Shown here piece after piece: positions 28,880-37,382 of a stretch of 64,000 nucleotides of DNA. The notes under the pieces are model-generated. The model was not told where the DNA came from. It did not search any database and worked only from the letters and a program-made list of their open reading frames with translations. The translations under genes were made by a program, and so were the position numbers. The stretch spans positions 1,113,769 to 1,177,768 of the forward strand of contig JAEUKT010000002.1 in assembly GCA_016794125.1 (NCBI GenBank), written 5' to 3'. Position 1 is the first letter of the stretch. Each line of letters starts with the position of its first letter. Source of the stretch: Alphaproteobacteria bacterium (GTDB lineage Bacteria; Pseudomonadota; Alphaproteobacteria; Micavibrionales; UBA2020).

Positions 28880-30334
28880 TCATTTCGCTTTTTTTGCTTT
28901 TTCAATCTGCGGGTTATGCCAGATATGCAGCACGGCATAACTGCGCCATGGCCGCCATTTTTCCGACATTTTATCGGCTGCCTTCGCCGATACGTCGCCC
29001 AGATTGTTCAGCACGCCCATATCGCCGGTCGGGAAAGCATCCGGCCAGCGCAGCGCGCGCATGGCGATATAATGCGCGGTCCACGGGCCGATGCCGGGAA
29101 TATCGTCCAGCTGCCGTATCGCCGTATCCGGATTCACCCCCGGTTCCAGCACCAATGCGCCCGATGCGAAACCGGATGCCAGCGCAAGGATGCTGCGCGC
29201 CCGCGCGCCGTTGATGCCCAGCCGCGCAATATCCCCCTCGTCCAGTTTCGCAATCGCCGCGGGCAGGGGCGAAAGATGCGTGAGTTCGGGGAAGGGTGTT
29301 TTGAATTTCTCGCCAAAGCCTTCGATAAACCGCCCGCCCAGCGTGGTGGCCGCCTTCACCGTCACCTGCTGCCCCAATATCGCCCGCACAGTCAGTTCGA
29401 ACACATCGAACGCGCCCGGCACGCGCTGGCCGGGGTTGCGCCTGACCATTCTGCCAATCGTCTTGTCATTTGAAAAATGCGCCGCGATCACATCTGGCCG
29501 CGCGCCAAGGTCGAACAGGTTGCGCAGGCGCGCCAGCAAAGTCGGCAATACCGGCAGCAGCGCATGGGAAAATTCAACCGTCAGCGCCGATTTTTCCGGC
29601 GCATGGCCGACGCGCACCCAGCCCTTGTATTTGCCAAGGCGCACGGTGCGCAGGTAGTGGCCGTCCACCATCGCCTCCGCCCCCTTTAACGCACGTGCGC
29701 CAAGGAAGCCGAGGATTCCGTCCCAGTCATAGGGCGCGCGGTAAGACAGCAGCAGCGTAGATGAATCCGTCGCCGCGATGCCGTCTTCTTTAACCTGCTG
29801 GCGCAGGCGCGACGGCGGCATCCGGTAACGCTTCAGGAACGCGTCGTTGAACCGCCGCAGGCTGCCAAAGCCGCTGGCATAGGCGATTTCCGTGACGGGC
29901 AGGGCGGTTTCGGTCAGCAGTTGTTTGGCCAGCAGCAAACGGCGCGAATGGATCAGCTGGGTGGGCGACACGCCCATTTCGGCCCGGATGATGCGGCGGA
30001 TCTGGCGTGTGCTGAGGTCGAATTGCGCGGCGATATCGTCGAGCCCCATATCTTCCTCCAGCCGCGCGGAAATTTGTTGCGCGATGCGCGCGCTGTCATC
30101 GACGGGGGCATAGCCGGGGGCAAGCTCGGGGCGGCAGCGCAGGCAGGGGCGGAACCCGCCGGCCTCCGCGCTCTGGGCATTGCCGAAAAAACGGCAATTG
30201 GCTGCTTTCGGCGTTTTCGCCGTGCAGACGGGGCGGCAATAGATGCCCGTCGATGTCACGCCCACGAAAAACACGCCGTCGAAGCGGGCGTCGCGGGCCA
30301 CAAAGGCGCTATAATAATCCGGTGGCGTATTCAT
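28880..30334 (-). CDS. alkA: Ada-AlkA fusion: methyl-sensing regulator and DNA-3-methyladenine glycosylase
   Basis: 484 residues in three parts. Residues 1-75 form the Ada zinc domain, with C33, C37, C64 and C67 at the same spacing as the zinc/methyl-acceptor cysteines of E. coli Ada. Residues about 80-185 form an AraC-type helix-turn-helix domain (LDDIAAQFDLSTRQIRRII). The rest is an AlkA-type glycosylase with the helix-hairpin-helix DIPGIGPWTAHYIAMRAL and a following Asp (FPTGDMGVLNN) in the catalytic position. It should excise alkylated bases and activate alkylation-response genes when its Cys is methylated. The ogt gene lies 6.5 kb away. Confidence 0.93.
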   Translation of the reverse strand: MNTPPDYYSAFVARDARFDGVFFVGVTSTGIYCRPVCTAKTPKAANCRFFGNAQSAEAGGFRPCLRCRPELAPGYAPVDDSARIAQQISARLEEDMGLDDIAAQFDLSTRQIRRIIRAEMGVSPTQLIHSRRLLLAKQLLTETALPVTEIAYASGFGSLRRFNDAFLKRYRMPPSRLRQQVKEDGIAATDSSTLLLSYRAPYDWDGILGFLGARALKGAEAMVDGHYLRTVRLGKYKGWVRVGHAPEKSALTVEFSHALLPVLPTLLARLRNLFDLGARPDVIAAHFSNDKTIGRMVRRNPGQRVPGAFDVFELTVRAILGQQVTVKAATTLGGRFIEGFGEKFKTPFPELTHLSPLPAAIAKLDEGDIARLGINGARARSILALASGFASGALVLEPGVNPDTAIRQLDDIPGIGPWTAHYIAMRALRWPDAFPTGDMGVLNNLGDVSAKAADKMSEKWRPWRSYAVLHIWHNPQIEKAKKAK

Positions 30335-30468
30335 AGGCAGACGATATAGTACAGCCCATGCCCGCTTCCAGCCATTTCCGGACAGGGGAGCAAAAGCGGG
30401 CGCCGCGTTACCTGTTGATTTTAATGGATAATAAAATCAGGGAAGGGTTTTCGCGTTTCATACGTTAT

Positions 30469-30482
30469 ATAAGCATGCTTAT
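30469..30482. repeat. 14-bp perfect palindrome upstream of the coiled-coil gene
   Basis: ATAAGCATGCTTAT is a perfect palindrome 24 bp before the start codon at 30507, in the expected promoter or leader region. It could be an operator site. It is not a convincing terminator by itself, although a T run follows. Confidence 0.4.
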
Positions 30483-30506
30483 TTTTTCAAAAGGCGAACC
30501 AAAAAT

Positions 30507-32114
30507 ATGAAAAAAATGACTCTCCTGACTTCGGCACTTGCACTGACCCTTTTTGCCGCTTCTCCGGCCGCGCAGGCGCGCGTCATGGCGAACCCCGATC
30601 AGGCCGCCGAAGCGGCAGCCGATCAGGCCCCTGATGCTGCGCCCGCCCTCAGCAAGGCGGAGCAACGCCAGCAGGAGCGCCTGAACCGCCAGCAGGAACG
30701 TCAGGCCGCGCAGGAACAGCAGCAGGCCGAAGCGCAGGCGCGCCAGCAGGAACGCGCGGCACAGGCACAGCAGAACCAGCAGGAAGCGCAAAGCCGCGCC
30801 GAACAACAGCGTGCCGAGCGCGAGGCGCAGAATGCCCAGCGTGATGCCGAACGCGAAGCCCGCCAGCAACAGCAGCAGCAAGCGGCACAGGAAGCCCAAG
30901 CGCAGCGCGAGGCGGAGCGCGCCCAGCGCCAGCAGCAGGCAGAGTCCGACGAAAACGACCGCAAGGCACAACGTCAGGCTGAAGAAGAACAGCGTAACAG
31001 CGAACGCGCACAGCGCCAGCAGCAGCGCGAGGCCAAGCAGGCAGAAGCCGCCGAAAACGCGCGCCGCAACGCGGAGGAAGCGAAAGCCGAGCGTACGGCA
31101 CGCCAACAGCAGCGCGAAGCCGAACAGGAACAGGAGCGCGCCGAAAAACAGGCGCGTGAAGACCAGCGCAAGGCGACCGCCGACGAAGCGCGCGCCGCCC
31201 GCGCGGCTGCGCAGGCCGAACAGGCGGAGAAAAACCGCGCCGCCGCAGTCGCCGCCGAACAGGAAGCCGCGCTGCGCCGTGAATCGCGCGACCAGAAACG
31301 CGACGACCGCCGCCAGGAACGCATCGACCGCAAGGAAGACCGCGCCGCGTTGCGCGAAGCCGAACGCCGCGAGGCGGAAATCAAGGCGCGCGAACTGGCC
31401 AGCGACCGCCAGGCACAGGCGAAAATCAACGCGGAGCGCCGCGAAGCGGAACGCCAGCGCGCCGAAGAACGCCGCCTTGAACAGCTGGCGCAAACCCGCG
31501 CGGCGCGCATTTCGCGCGAACAGCAAGCGCAGCGCATCGAGGCGGAGCGCCAGCGCGAGGCCGAATACCGCAAGCGCCTTGCGTCACAGCAGGCGGCCTA
31601 TGACCGCCAGCTGGCTGCATTGCGCCAGCAGAACCGCATCAACGAATACCGTCGCCAGCAGGACTACCTGAACCGCCTGCGCGCGCAACAGGCGCAGTAC
31701 CGCAACTACAACCGGTACAACTATTACAACGACCCGTATTATTACACCGCCAACAACTACCGCTATATGCGCAACAACCACTATTACTACACCAACGTCT
31801 ATGGCGCGCGCCTGCTGAAACAGGCGGTCAATCAGGGCTATGCCGAAGGCTTCCGTTCCGGCCGTGCCGACCGCATGGACCGCTGGAAGTATGATTACTG
31901 GAACGCCTATGCCTATCAGGACGCAAATATGGGTTATGGCGGCTATTACGTGGCGCAAAGCGAGTATAACTATTACTTCCGCCAGGGCTTCCAGAAAGGC
32001 TATCGCGACGGCTATTACAACCGCTACCAATATGGCCGCTATGACGATGATAACGACGATTACAACATCTGGGCCAGCGTGCTGGGTTCTATCCTCGGCC
32101 TGCAGCTGAACTAA
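30507..32114 (+). CDS. Secreted coiled-coil protein with Tyr/Asn-rich C-terminal domain
   Basis: 535 residues with a clear Sec signal peptide (MKKMTLLTSALALTLFAAS, cleavage likely after AQA at about 25). Residues about 45-390 are an almost uninterrupted run of Glu, Arg, Gln, Ala and Lys with very few hydrophobics, expected to form one long charged helix or coiled coil. The rest (about 395-535) is packed with Tyr and Asn (YNRYNYYNDPYYYT) and has GY-x-x-GF/Y-x-x-G motifs (GYAEGFRSGRADR, FQKGYRDGYYNRY). No enzyme domain is seen. A structural role in the periplasm, envelope or matrix is inferred. It converges on the MFS gene with a 13-bp gap. Confidence 0.85.
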   Translation: MKKMTLLTSALALTLFAASPAAQARVMANPDQAAEAAADQAPDAAPALSKAEQRQQERLNRQQERQAAQEQQQAEAQARQQERAAQAQQNQQEAQSRAEQQRAEREAQNAQRDAEREARQQQQQQAAQEAQAQREAERAQRQQQAESDENDRKAQRQAEEEQRNSERAQRQQQREAKQAEAAENARRNAEEAKAERTARQQQREAEQEQERAEKQAREDQRKATADEARAARAAAQAEQAEKNRAAAVAAEQEAALRRESRDQKRDDRRQERIDRKEDRAALREAERREAEIKARELASDRQAQAKINAERREAERQRAEERRLEQLAQTRAARISREQQAQRIEAERQREAEYRKRLASQQAAYDRQLAALRQQNRINEYRRQQDYLNRLRAQQAQYRNYNRYNYYNDPYYYTANNYRYMRNNHYYYTNVYGARLLKQAVNQGYAEGFRSGRADRMDRWKYDYWNAYAYQDANMGYGGYYVAQSEYNYYFRQGFQKGYRDGYYNRYQYGRYDDDNDDYNIWASVLGSILGLQLN

Positions 32115-32127
32115 ATATTACGTCACT

Positions 32128-33348
32128 CTATGCCGTGTAGCCGGGCGCGAATTTCCGGCTGCCGGCATAGAGCATGATGCCAAGCGCAATCGCCCCCAAC
32201 ACCAGAAACCCCGATGCCATCGGGATCAGCGTGCCGTCATACAGCTGGCCGATCCATGTGCCCAGCACCATCGAAATGGCCGACGATGTCGCCCCGATAA
32301 TAGCGGATGCCATGCCCGCGATATGCCCCATCGGCTCCATCGCCAGCGCGTTCAGGTTGCCGAACACAAGGCCGAAGCAGAAAAACAGGATCGCGGCATA
32401 ACCCAGGAACATCGGCAGCGTCACATCGCCAAGCGTCAAATTGACGGCCATGAAAATGGCCGACGATGTGACGATGCCGATAAAGGCGCGGATGCAGATA
32501 TGGCGCATGCCGTATTTACCGACGATTTTGGAATTCGCCATCGACGCCGCACCCAGGCACAGCGCAAGGCAGCCGAAGTAAAAGGTGAACATCGCGCCCT
32601 GATGGAATTTGTCCTGAAAAATCTGCTGCGACGAATTCAGGTACCCCATGAAGCTGCCGAAGCAGATGCCCATGCAGATGGTGTAGCAAAACGCCACGCG
32701 GTTGCCGACCACTTCGCGGAATCCATGCGCGAAATTTCCGGCGGTGACCGGCACGCGGCGCTCCTTGGGCAGGGTTTCCTCCAGCCGCAGGTAAATCCAG
32801 CCTGCAATCAGCAGCGCGTAGAAAATATACATCAGGAAAATCGCGCGCCACGGGCCGAAGGTCAGGATCAGCTGGCCCAGCGCAGGGGCGATTGCCGGCA
32901 CCATGATAAAGATCATCATCACGATCGACATCACCCGCGCCATGTCGCGTCCCGCATATTTGTCGCGCACGATCGACACGGTGGAAACATAAGGGCCCGC
33001 AACGCCAAGGCCCTGAATCAGCCGGCCCGCCATCAGCACCTCGAATGTCGGCGCGACATAGCACAGCACGGAACCTGCCAGATACAGCACGATGCCGCCA
33101 TACAGGACTTTCTTGCGGCCCAGCGCATCCGACAACGGGCCCGCCACCAGCTGGCCTGCGCCCATGCCGATGAAAATGCCGCCGATCAGGTATTGCGCAT
33201 GGTTGCGGTCGGCGAGGTTGAAATAATCGGCGACGAAACCCAGCGCGGGCAGCATCGCGTCGATCGAAATCGCGACGATCGACATCAGCAGCGCCATCAA
33301 CACGGCAAATTCGCGGAAGGAAACTTCGGGTTTATCGGTCTTGGACAT
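32128..33348 (-). CDS. Bcr/CflA-type multidrug MFS transporter
   Basis: 406 residues with about 12 membrane segments. The region GQLVAGPLSDALGRKKVL is the MFS motif A between helices 2 and 3, and MAGRLIQGLGVAGPYVS plus PAIAPALGQLI are typical of the drug:H+ antiporter-1 (Bcr/CflA) group. It is an inner-membrane exporter; the substrate is unknown. It diverges from the dioxygenase pair, sharing the 33349-33695 intergenic region. Confidence 0.88.
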   Translation of the reverse strand: MSKTDKPEVSFREFAVLMALLMSIVAISIDAMLPALGFVADYFNLADRNHAQYLIGGIFIGMGAGQLVAGPLSDALGRKKVLYGGIVLYLAGSVLCYVAPTFEVLMAGRLIQGLGVAGPYVSTVSIVRDKYAGRDMARVMSIVMMIFIMVPAIAPALGQLILTFGPWRAIFLMYIFYALLIAGWIYLRLEETLPKERRVPVTAGNFAHGFREVVGNRVAFCYTICMGICFGSFMGYLNSSQQIFQDKFHQGAMFTFYFGCLALCLGAASMANSKIVGKYGMRHICIRAFIGIVTSSAIFMAVNLTLGDVTLPMFLGYAAILFFCFGLVFGNLNALAMEPMGHIAGMASAIIGATSSAISMVLGTWIGQLYDGTLIPMASGFLVLGAIALGIMLYAGSRKFAPGYTA

Positions 33349-33496
33349 CTGGCTTTGCCTTTTTTTCTTGTTCAGTTTCTTTCATCCGGCCTTTTGTATC
33401 AGTCATTCCAGTCTTTCACATATTTACAAAAAACGCAACATAAATCGTGCGAAATTCGCAATGTGCTGTTTTCCCTCAAAGATCGGCGAAGGGTGG

Positions 33497-33551
33497 TTGA
33501 CTTATACTCCAAAAATATATAATTTATGCTCAATAAGAGAATAACGAATCA
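33497..33551 (+). promoter_or_regulatory. 55-bp promoter/operator-like element, copy B (upstream of the dioxygenase pair)
   Basis: Starts TTGACTTATACTCC; after 7 bases TATAA, one base, TTATGCTC, one base, ATAAGAGAATAA, two bases, AATCA. It aligns without gaps to copy A (750-804, minus strand), 47 of 55 identical. TTGACT with TAATTT (17-bp spacer) or TATAAT (15-bp spacer) would be the promoter boxes. It ends 144 bp before the first dioxygenase start, so a long leader is expected if this is the promoter. The rest of the 347-bp gap holds no gene; 33600-33690 is A+T-rich. Confidence 0.65.
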
Positions 33552-33695
33552 GGCGGGTTTAAACATTCAATCCCCTGATCCAGCAGGAAAACCGGACAGG
33601 ACGCGCATATATACGCCGATTCACGCATTTCAGGGCGGGTATATTTTACGTTTTACCATAATCCAATTATTCTCGGGCTGATTCAAGGATAACCG

Positions 33696-34652
33696 ATGCA
33701 AACCGCGCTCCGCCACGCAACATCCACCGATACCGGCCTGTCGCATTTCGATGCGCAGGGCGCATTAACGCCCGCGCGCCTTGCCGCGCTTGCGGCGCTA
33801 TTCGCGGATACCGGTGCGGTGCATGTGACGCAGACCGGGCTTGCGACCCGCGCCGACTTGCTGCCGCTGATGGCGGCGCTGGGCTTTGGTGCGGCTGAAC
33901 AGTTTTCGGCGGGCGGGCGCACCGCCGCCGCATGGCAGGTGAAATGGGCGGCGCCTGGCCTGCGCCACCTCGATTATTATCCGCCGTATCTGTACCTGCT
34001 GCCGAATGGCGAAATCGGGTATCAGCGCGATTTCCCCACCCGCGTGATGTTCTTCTGCGAAACGCCGCCGGCCTTTGGCGGGCGCACCTTTATCCATGCC
34101 GCGAAAAAACTGGAAGCCAACCTCTCGCGCAGCACGGCAGGGCGCAAGCTGGCCGATAAGGTGCGCGAATACGGACTGACCATTGAAACCGGCTTCATCG
34201 ACCGTAACCACCCGCAAAAACCGCAGAATTATTTCCAGTCATGGCAGGAAAGATTTGGCAGTGACGACCGCGATACGGCACTCGCCGCCGCGCAAAGCCT
34301 GACGCGCGAATACGATAGCTGCTGGTGGCTGGAGGATCAGGGATATCCGGTATTGATGACGCGCATCACGCTGCCGGGTTTTGTGGATGGCTATATGCGC
34401 TTTCCGCGCATCGCGGCCGACGGCCCCGCGCTGAAAAACGGTTTCCGCCGCTATCCCTTCGGCAACGGCGTGGAAATGACGGATGCCGAAAAAGACCTGC
34501 TGAAAAACGCCTATACCGCGACGCGAGAAGGTTACGCGTGGCGGCAGGGCGATTTTATTTTGATGGACAATATCCGCTGCGCCCATTCGCGCGAAGCCTT
34601 CGCCGGCCCGCGCGAGGTGCTGGTGGGCATGGCCGGGCTCAAAAAATTGTAA
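33696..34652 (+). CDS. TauD/TfdA-family protein lacking the first Fe-ligand His
   Basis: 318 residues, clearly paralogous to the next gene. The segment LLPNGEIGYQRDFPTRVMFF followed by GGRTFIHAAKK corresponds to the HxE and GGxT regions of Fe(II)/2-oxoglutarate TauD-type dioxygenases, and DNIRCAHSRE (H297) supplies the distal His with its following Arg. At the first metal ligand the residue is N104 (P-N-G-E), where the neighbour has His (P-H-N-E). This loss could abolish Fe binding, as in pseudoenzymes, or change the chemistry. AAGGAT precedes the ATG. Operon with the next gene (27-bp gap); the substrate is unknown. Confidence 0.8.
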   Translation: MQTALRHATSTDTGLSHFDAQGALTPARLAALAALFADTGAVHVTQTGLATRADLLPLMAALGFGAAEQFSAGGRTAAAWQVKWAAPGLRHLDYYPPYLYLLPNGEIGYQRDFPTRVMFFCETPPAFGGRTFIHAAKKLEANLSRSTAGRKLADKVREYGLTIETGFIDRNHPQKPQNYFQSWQERFGSDDRDTALAAAQSLTREYDSCWWLEDQGYPVLMTRITLPGFVDGYMRFPRIAADGPALKNGFRRYPFGNGVEMTDAEKDLLKNAYTATREGYAWRQGDFILMDNIRCAHSREAFAGPREVLVGMAGLKKL

Positions 34653-34679
34653 GAAACGAAAAAATAGAGGACATAGAAA

Positions 34680-35834
34680 ATGACCGCACCCGATTCCGCC
34701 CTCCGCTTTGCCGATGCCGAACCCGCGCTGGATATGTCGCTGGTGGCGAACGCGACGGAAAACGAACGCTATCGCATGCCAGATAACGAAGGCCAATGGG
34801 CGGAAAACCTGCCGGTGAATGTGTTCGATGCGGAAGGCGAACTGACACCCGAAAAAATGACCGCGATCAAGCTGCGCTTCGCAACGCTCGGCACGTTGCA
34901 GGTCATCAATACCGGCATCCGTGCCGCCGAACAGAACGACGTGCCGATGAATATTCTCGAAGGCCTTGGTTTTGGCGAGCAAGAACAGTTCAAATGGGGC
35001 GGCCTCACATCAGGGCGCACCAACCTGAAATATATTTCCAAATGCATGCGCGAAACGGATGATTACCCGAAACATCTTTTCCTGCTGCCGCATAACGAAA
35101 TCCTGTACCAGCGTTTCATGCCCGAACGCCTGCTGTTTTTCTGCAGCCGCACGAATGGGACAGGGCAGGGTGGCCGCACCTTCGCGCATTGTGCGAAAAA
35201 GACCGAGGCTTATATCGCGCAATTCGCGGTCGGCCGCGCGCTGCTGGCGCGCATGAAACAATTCGGCTTCACCATCGAAACCGGCTTCCTCGATGAAAAT
35301 CATCCGGAAAAATCGAAAAACTATTTCCGGTCGTGGCAGGACCGCTTCGGCACCCATGACCGCGCCGAAGCGATGAAGGTCTGCGCGGAATCCACGCACC
35401 AGTTTGACGAAGGTTTCTGGATGGAGGAACCCGTCACGGCGGCCGACGGGTCGTCCGTGCCCACGCTGATGACGCGCATCACGATCCCCGCGTTCAAAAC
35501 CGACGAACGCGACGGCGAAACCTATATGCTGTTCCCGCGCATCGCGCTCGACGGCCCGCGCGCGCATAACGGCCACCGCCGCTTCCTGATCGGCGACGGC
35601 GCGGAACTGACGCCGGAGGAAACCGTCATCCTGCTGCAGGCCTTCATGGCCACCCGTGAAGGACGTTATTACAACGAAGGCGATATCCTGCTGGTCGATA
35701 ACATCCGCTACGGCCACAGCCGCGAGTCATACGCGGGCAGCCGCAAGATTTACGCGTCGATGGCGGGCATGTTCTGGACCGACGACGTTGTCGTCGAAAT
35801 CAATACCGACGACGCTGTCGTCGAAACGAAATAG
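34680..35834 (+). CDS. TauD/TfdA-family Fe(II)/2-oxoglutarate dioxygenase
   Basis: 384 residues. The facial triad appears complete: LLPHNEILYQ (H138, E140) and DNIRYGHSRE (H346, followed by the 2-oxoglutarate-binding Arg). GGRTFAHCAKK and MTRITIPAF are shared with the paralogue just upstream. It would hydroxylate or otherwise oxidise an unknown small molecule in the cytoplasm. GAGG precedes the ATG. The C-terminal ~20 residues are an acidic Val/Asp/Thr tail absent from the paralogue. A terminator follows 21 bp after the stop. Confidence 0.85.
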   Translation: MTAPDSALRFADAEPALDMSLVANATENERYRMPDNEGQWAENLPVNVFDAEGELTPEKMTAIKLRFATLGTLQVINTGIRAAEQNDVPMNILEGLGFGEQEQFKWGGLTSGRTNLKYISKCMRETDDYPKHLFLLPHNEILYQRFMPERLLFFCSRTNGTGQGGRTFAHCAKKTEAYIAQFAVGRALLARMKQFGFTIETGFLDENHPEKSKNYFRSWQDRFGTHDRAEAMKVCAESTHQFDEGFWMEEPVTAADGSSVPTLMTRITIPAFKTDERDGETYMLFPRIALDGPRAHNGHRRFLIGDGAELTPEETVILLQAFMATREGRYYNEGDILLVDNIRYGHSRESYAGSRKIYASMAGMFWTDDVVVEINTDDAVVETK

Positions 35835-35855
35835 GAAGTAATGATACGCTGAATC

Positions 35856-35890
35856 ACGCCGCTGCCCTGAAACACGGGTAGTGGCGTTTT
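35856..35890 (+). terminator. Rho-independent terminator after the dioxygenase pair
   Basis: ACGCCGCTGCC pairs with GGTAGTGGCGT (two G-U pairs in RNA) around a 10-base loop and is followed by TTTT. Confidence 0.65.
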
Positions 35891-36182
35891 CATGGCCGGA
35901 TTCCGTCACGTTTTCGCGGATTCGCGACGAATCCTTGTTTTTAAAAGGTTTTCTGGAATTGTGCCCGCAGCGCGCCATTGGCGAAATCTGCCGCATTTTA
36001 CGCTTATGCAAAATAATCCAGCGTTTTCAAGCCCTTTGTCACAGAACTGTCACAAAGTCTTTCGCAACTGTTACTTGACCCGCAAATGGCGGTCACAAGC
36101 GGGGGCGATACTGGACTTATAGCGAGACAACAACTCGCGGATACAAACACGAACTGGAAATAGAGATAAAGGAGTACACGCC
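35891..36182. other. Intergenic region without a recognisable gene
   Basis: Together with the terminator this forms the 348-bp gap before the ECF sigma gene. It should contain the sigma-factor promoter; TTGACC occurs near 36075 but no well-spaced -10 box follows. No RNA gene or repeat recognised. Confidence 0.4.
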
Positions 36183-36737
36183 ATGTTTGAACAAAAAGCA
36201 CTCGTCAGCGAAATGGAAAACCTCCGCCGCTTTGCGCTGCGCCTGACGCGCAACGCCAGCGATGCAGAAGACCTGGTGCAATCGACGCTGCTGCGCGCCC
36301 TCGAGAAAAAAGAATATTTCGAGGAAGGCACGAACCTGTTCAGCTGGACATCCAAAATCATGTTCAACCTGTTTGCGTCGCAATACCGCCGCAAGAAGAA
36401 ATTCGAAACCCAGTACGATCCCGAGCCGTACCTGAACAGCGCATCCGTCAGCGCGTCGCAGGAAACGACGACCGACCTTGCGAAAGTGAAAGAGTCGATG
36501 AAGCAGCTGTCGGCCGAACACCGCGAAATGCTGGTGATGGTCTGCATCCGCGGGCTGCGCTACGAAGAAGTGTCTGAAATGCTGCAGATCCCGGTCGGCA
36601 CCGTGCGTTCCCGCCTGTTCCGCGCCCGCAAGCAGCTGCAGGAAATTCTGGATACGCCTGCAACCAAGGTCGCGATCGGCGAACTCGGCAAGCCCGTCAT
36701 CGAGCGTTACGAAGTAAGCACGATGGCACAAGCGTAA
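36183..36737 (+). CDS. ECF-type RNA polymerase sigma factor
   Basis: 184 residues. Region 2 is at about 10-75 (MENLRRFALRLTRNASDAED, LVQSTLLRALEK, FSWTSKIMFNLF) and region 4 at about 105-165 (QLSAEHREMLVMVCIRGLRY, EEVSEMLQIPVGTVRSRLFR). There is no sigma 1.1 or region 3, as in ECF sigmas. A ribosome site (AAAGGAG) is upstream. No anti-sigma gene is adjacent; the flanking genes are a dioxygenase operon and ogt. It may control an envelope or general stress response, but its group cannot be named from the sequence alone. Confidence 0.9.
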   Translation: MFEQKALVSEMENLRRFALRLTRNASDAEDLVQSTLLRALEKKEYFEEGTNLFSWTSKIMFNLFASQYRRKKKFETQYDPEPYLNSASVSASQETTTDLAKVKESMKQLSAEHREMLVMVCIRGLRYEEVSEMLQIPVGTVRSRLFRARKQLQEILDTPATKVAIGELGKPVIERYEVSTMAQA

Positions 36738-36761
36738 TCATTACCCCGCCCTCCAAATAGG

Positions 36762-36793
36762 AAAATCCCCCGGCTGCCCTCCGGGGGATTTTT
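36762..36793 (+). terminator. Rho-independent terminator after the ECF sigma gene
   Basis: AAATCCCCCGG and CCGGGGGATTT form the stem with a 7-base loop, followed by a T run. Confidence 0.92.
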
Positions 36794-36864
36794 CTTTTGC
36801 GGGGTTTTGTTACATGTCCGCAAATGGCTGGCGGCGGGAGGCGTGACTGCGCTATAACGGGGGC

Positions 36865-37359
36865 ATGGCATATGTGCACAAAATCGTCAAAACACCGGTC
36901 GGCGCATTGACGCTGGTCGCAAGCAGCAAAGGCCTTGCCGCCGTGCTGTGGGAAAACGACAAGCCGGGGCGCGTGCGATTGGATATCGGGCACGAAGACA
37001 AAAAGCATCCGGTGATCGCAGAGGCCGAACGGCAGCTGAAGGAATATTTCGCCGGCACGCGCAACCGTTTCGACCTGCCGCTTGATTTCACCGGCACGCC
37101 GTTCCAGAAAAAAGTCTGGCAGGCGCTGTGCCGCATCCCCTTCGGTGAAACCCGCAGCTATGCCGATATCGCGCGCGCGGTCGGCAGCCCCAAAGCCGTC
37201 CGCGCCGTCGGCTCCGCCAACGGCAAAAACCCCATATCGATCGTCGCCCCCTGCCACCGCGTCATCGGCAAGAACGGGAAACTGACCGGATTTGCGGGCG
37301 GGCTGGAGGTGAAGGAATTTTTATTGGGTTTGGAAAACCGCCAAGGTAAAATCATCTAG
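36865..37359 (+). CDS. ogt: Methylated-DNA-protein-cysteine methyltransferase
   Basis: 164 residues. The active-site motif VAPCHRVIG (acceptor C130) and the preceding helix-turn-helix segment (TPFQKKVWQALCRIPFGETR, SYADIARAVG) are intact. It removes alkyl groups from O6-alkylguanine in a one-shot reaction. No Ada N-terminal domain; that function is carried by the Ada-AlkA fusion at 28.9-30.3 kb. It stands alone after a terminator. Confidence 0.94.
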   Translation: MAYVHKIVKTPVGALTLVASSKGLAAVLWENDKPGRVRLDIGHEDKKHPVIAEAERQLKEYFAGTRNRFDLPLDFTGTPFQKKVWQALCRIPFGETRSYADIARAVGSPKAVRAVGSANGKNPISIVAPCHRVIGKNGKLTGFAGGLEVKEFLLGLENRQGKII

Positions 37360-37382
37360 CGATTGATTGAACGGGGGTTGTC

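Noticed and set aside
30465..31526. Long open frame on the minus strand (about 353 codons, Leu/Phe-rich, membrane-like)
   Set aside because: It is antisense to the Glu/Arg/Gln-rich coiled-coil gene; hydrophobic translation is a by-product of the complement of GAR/CAG/CGC codons. No ribosome site or family match.
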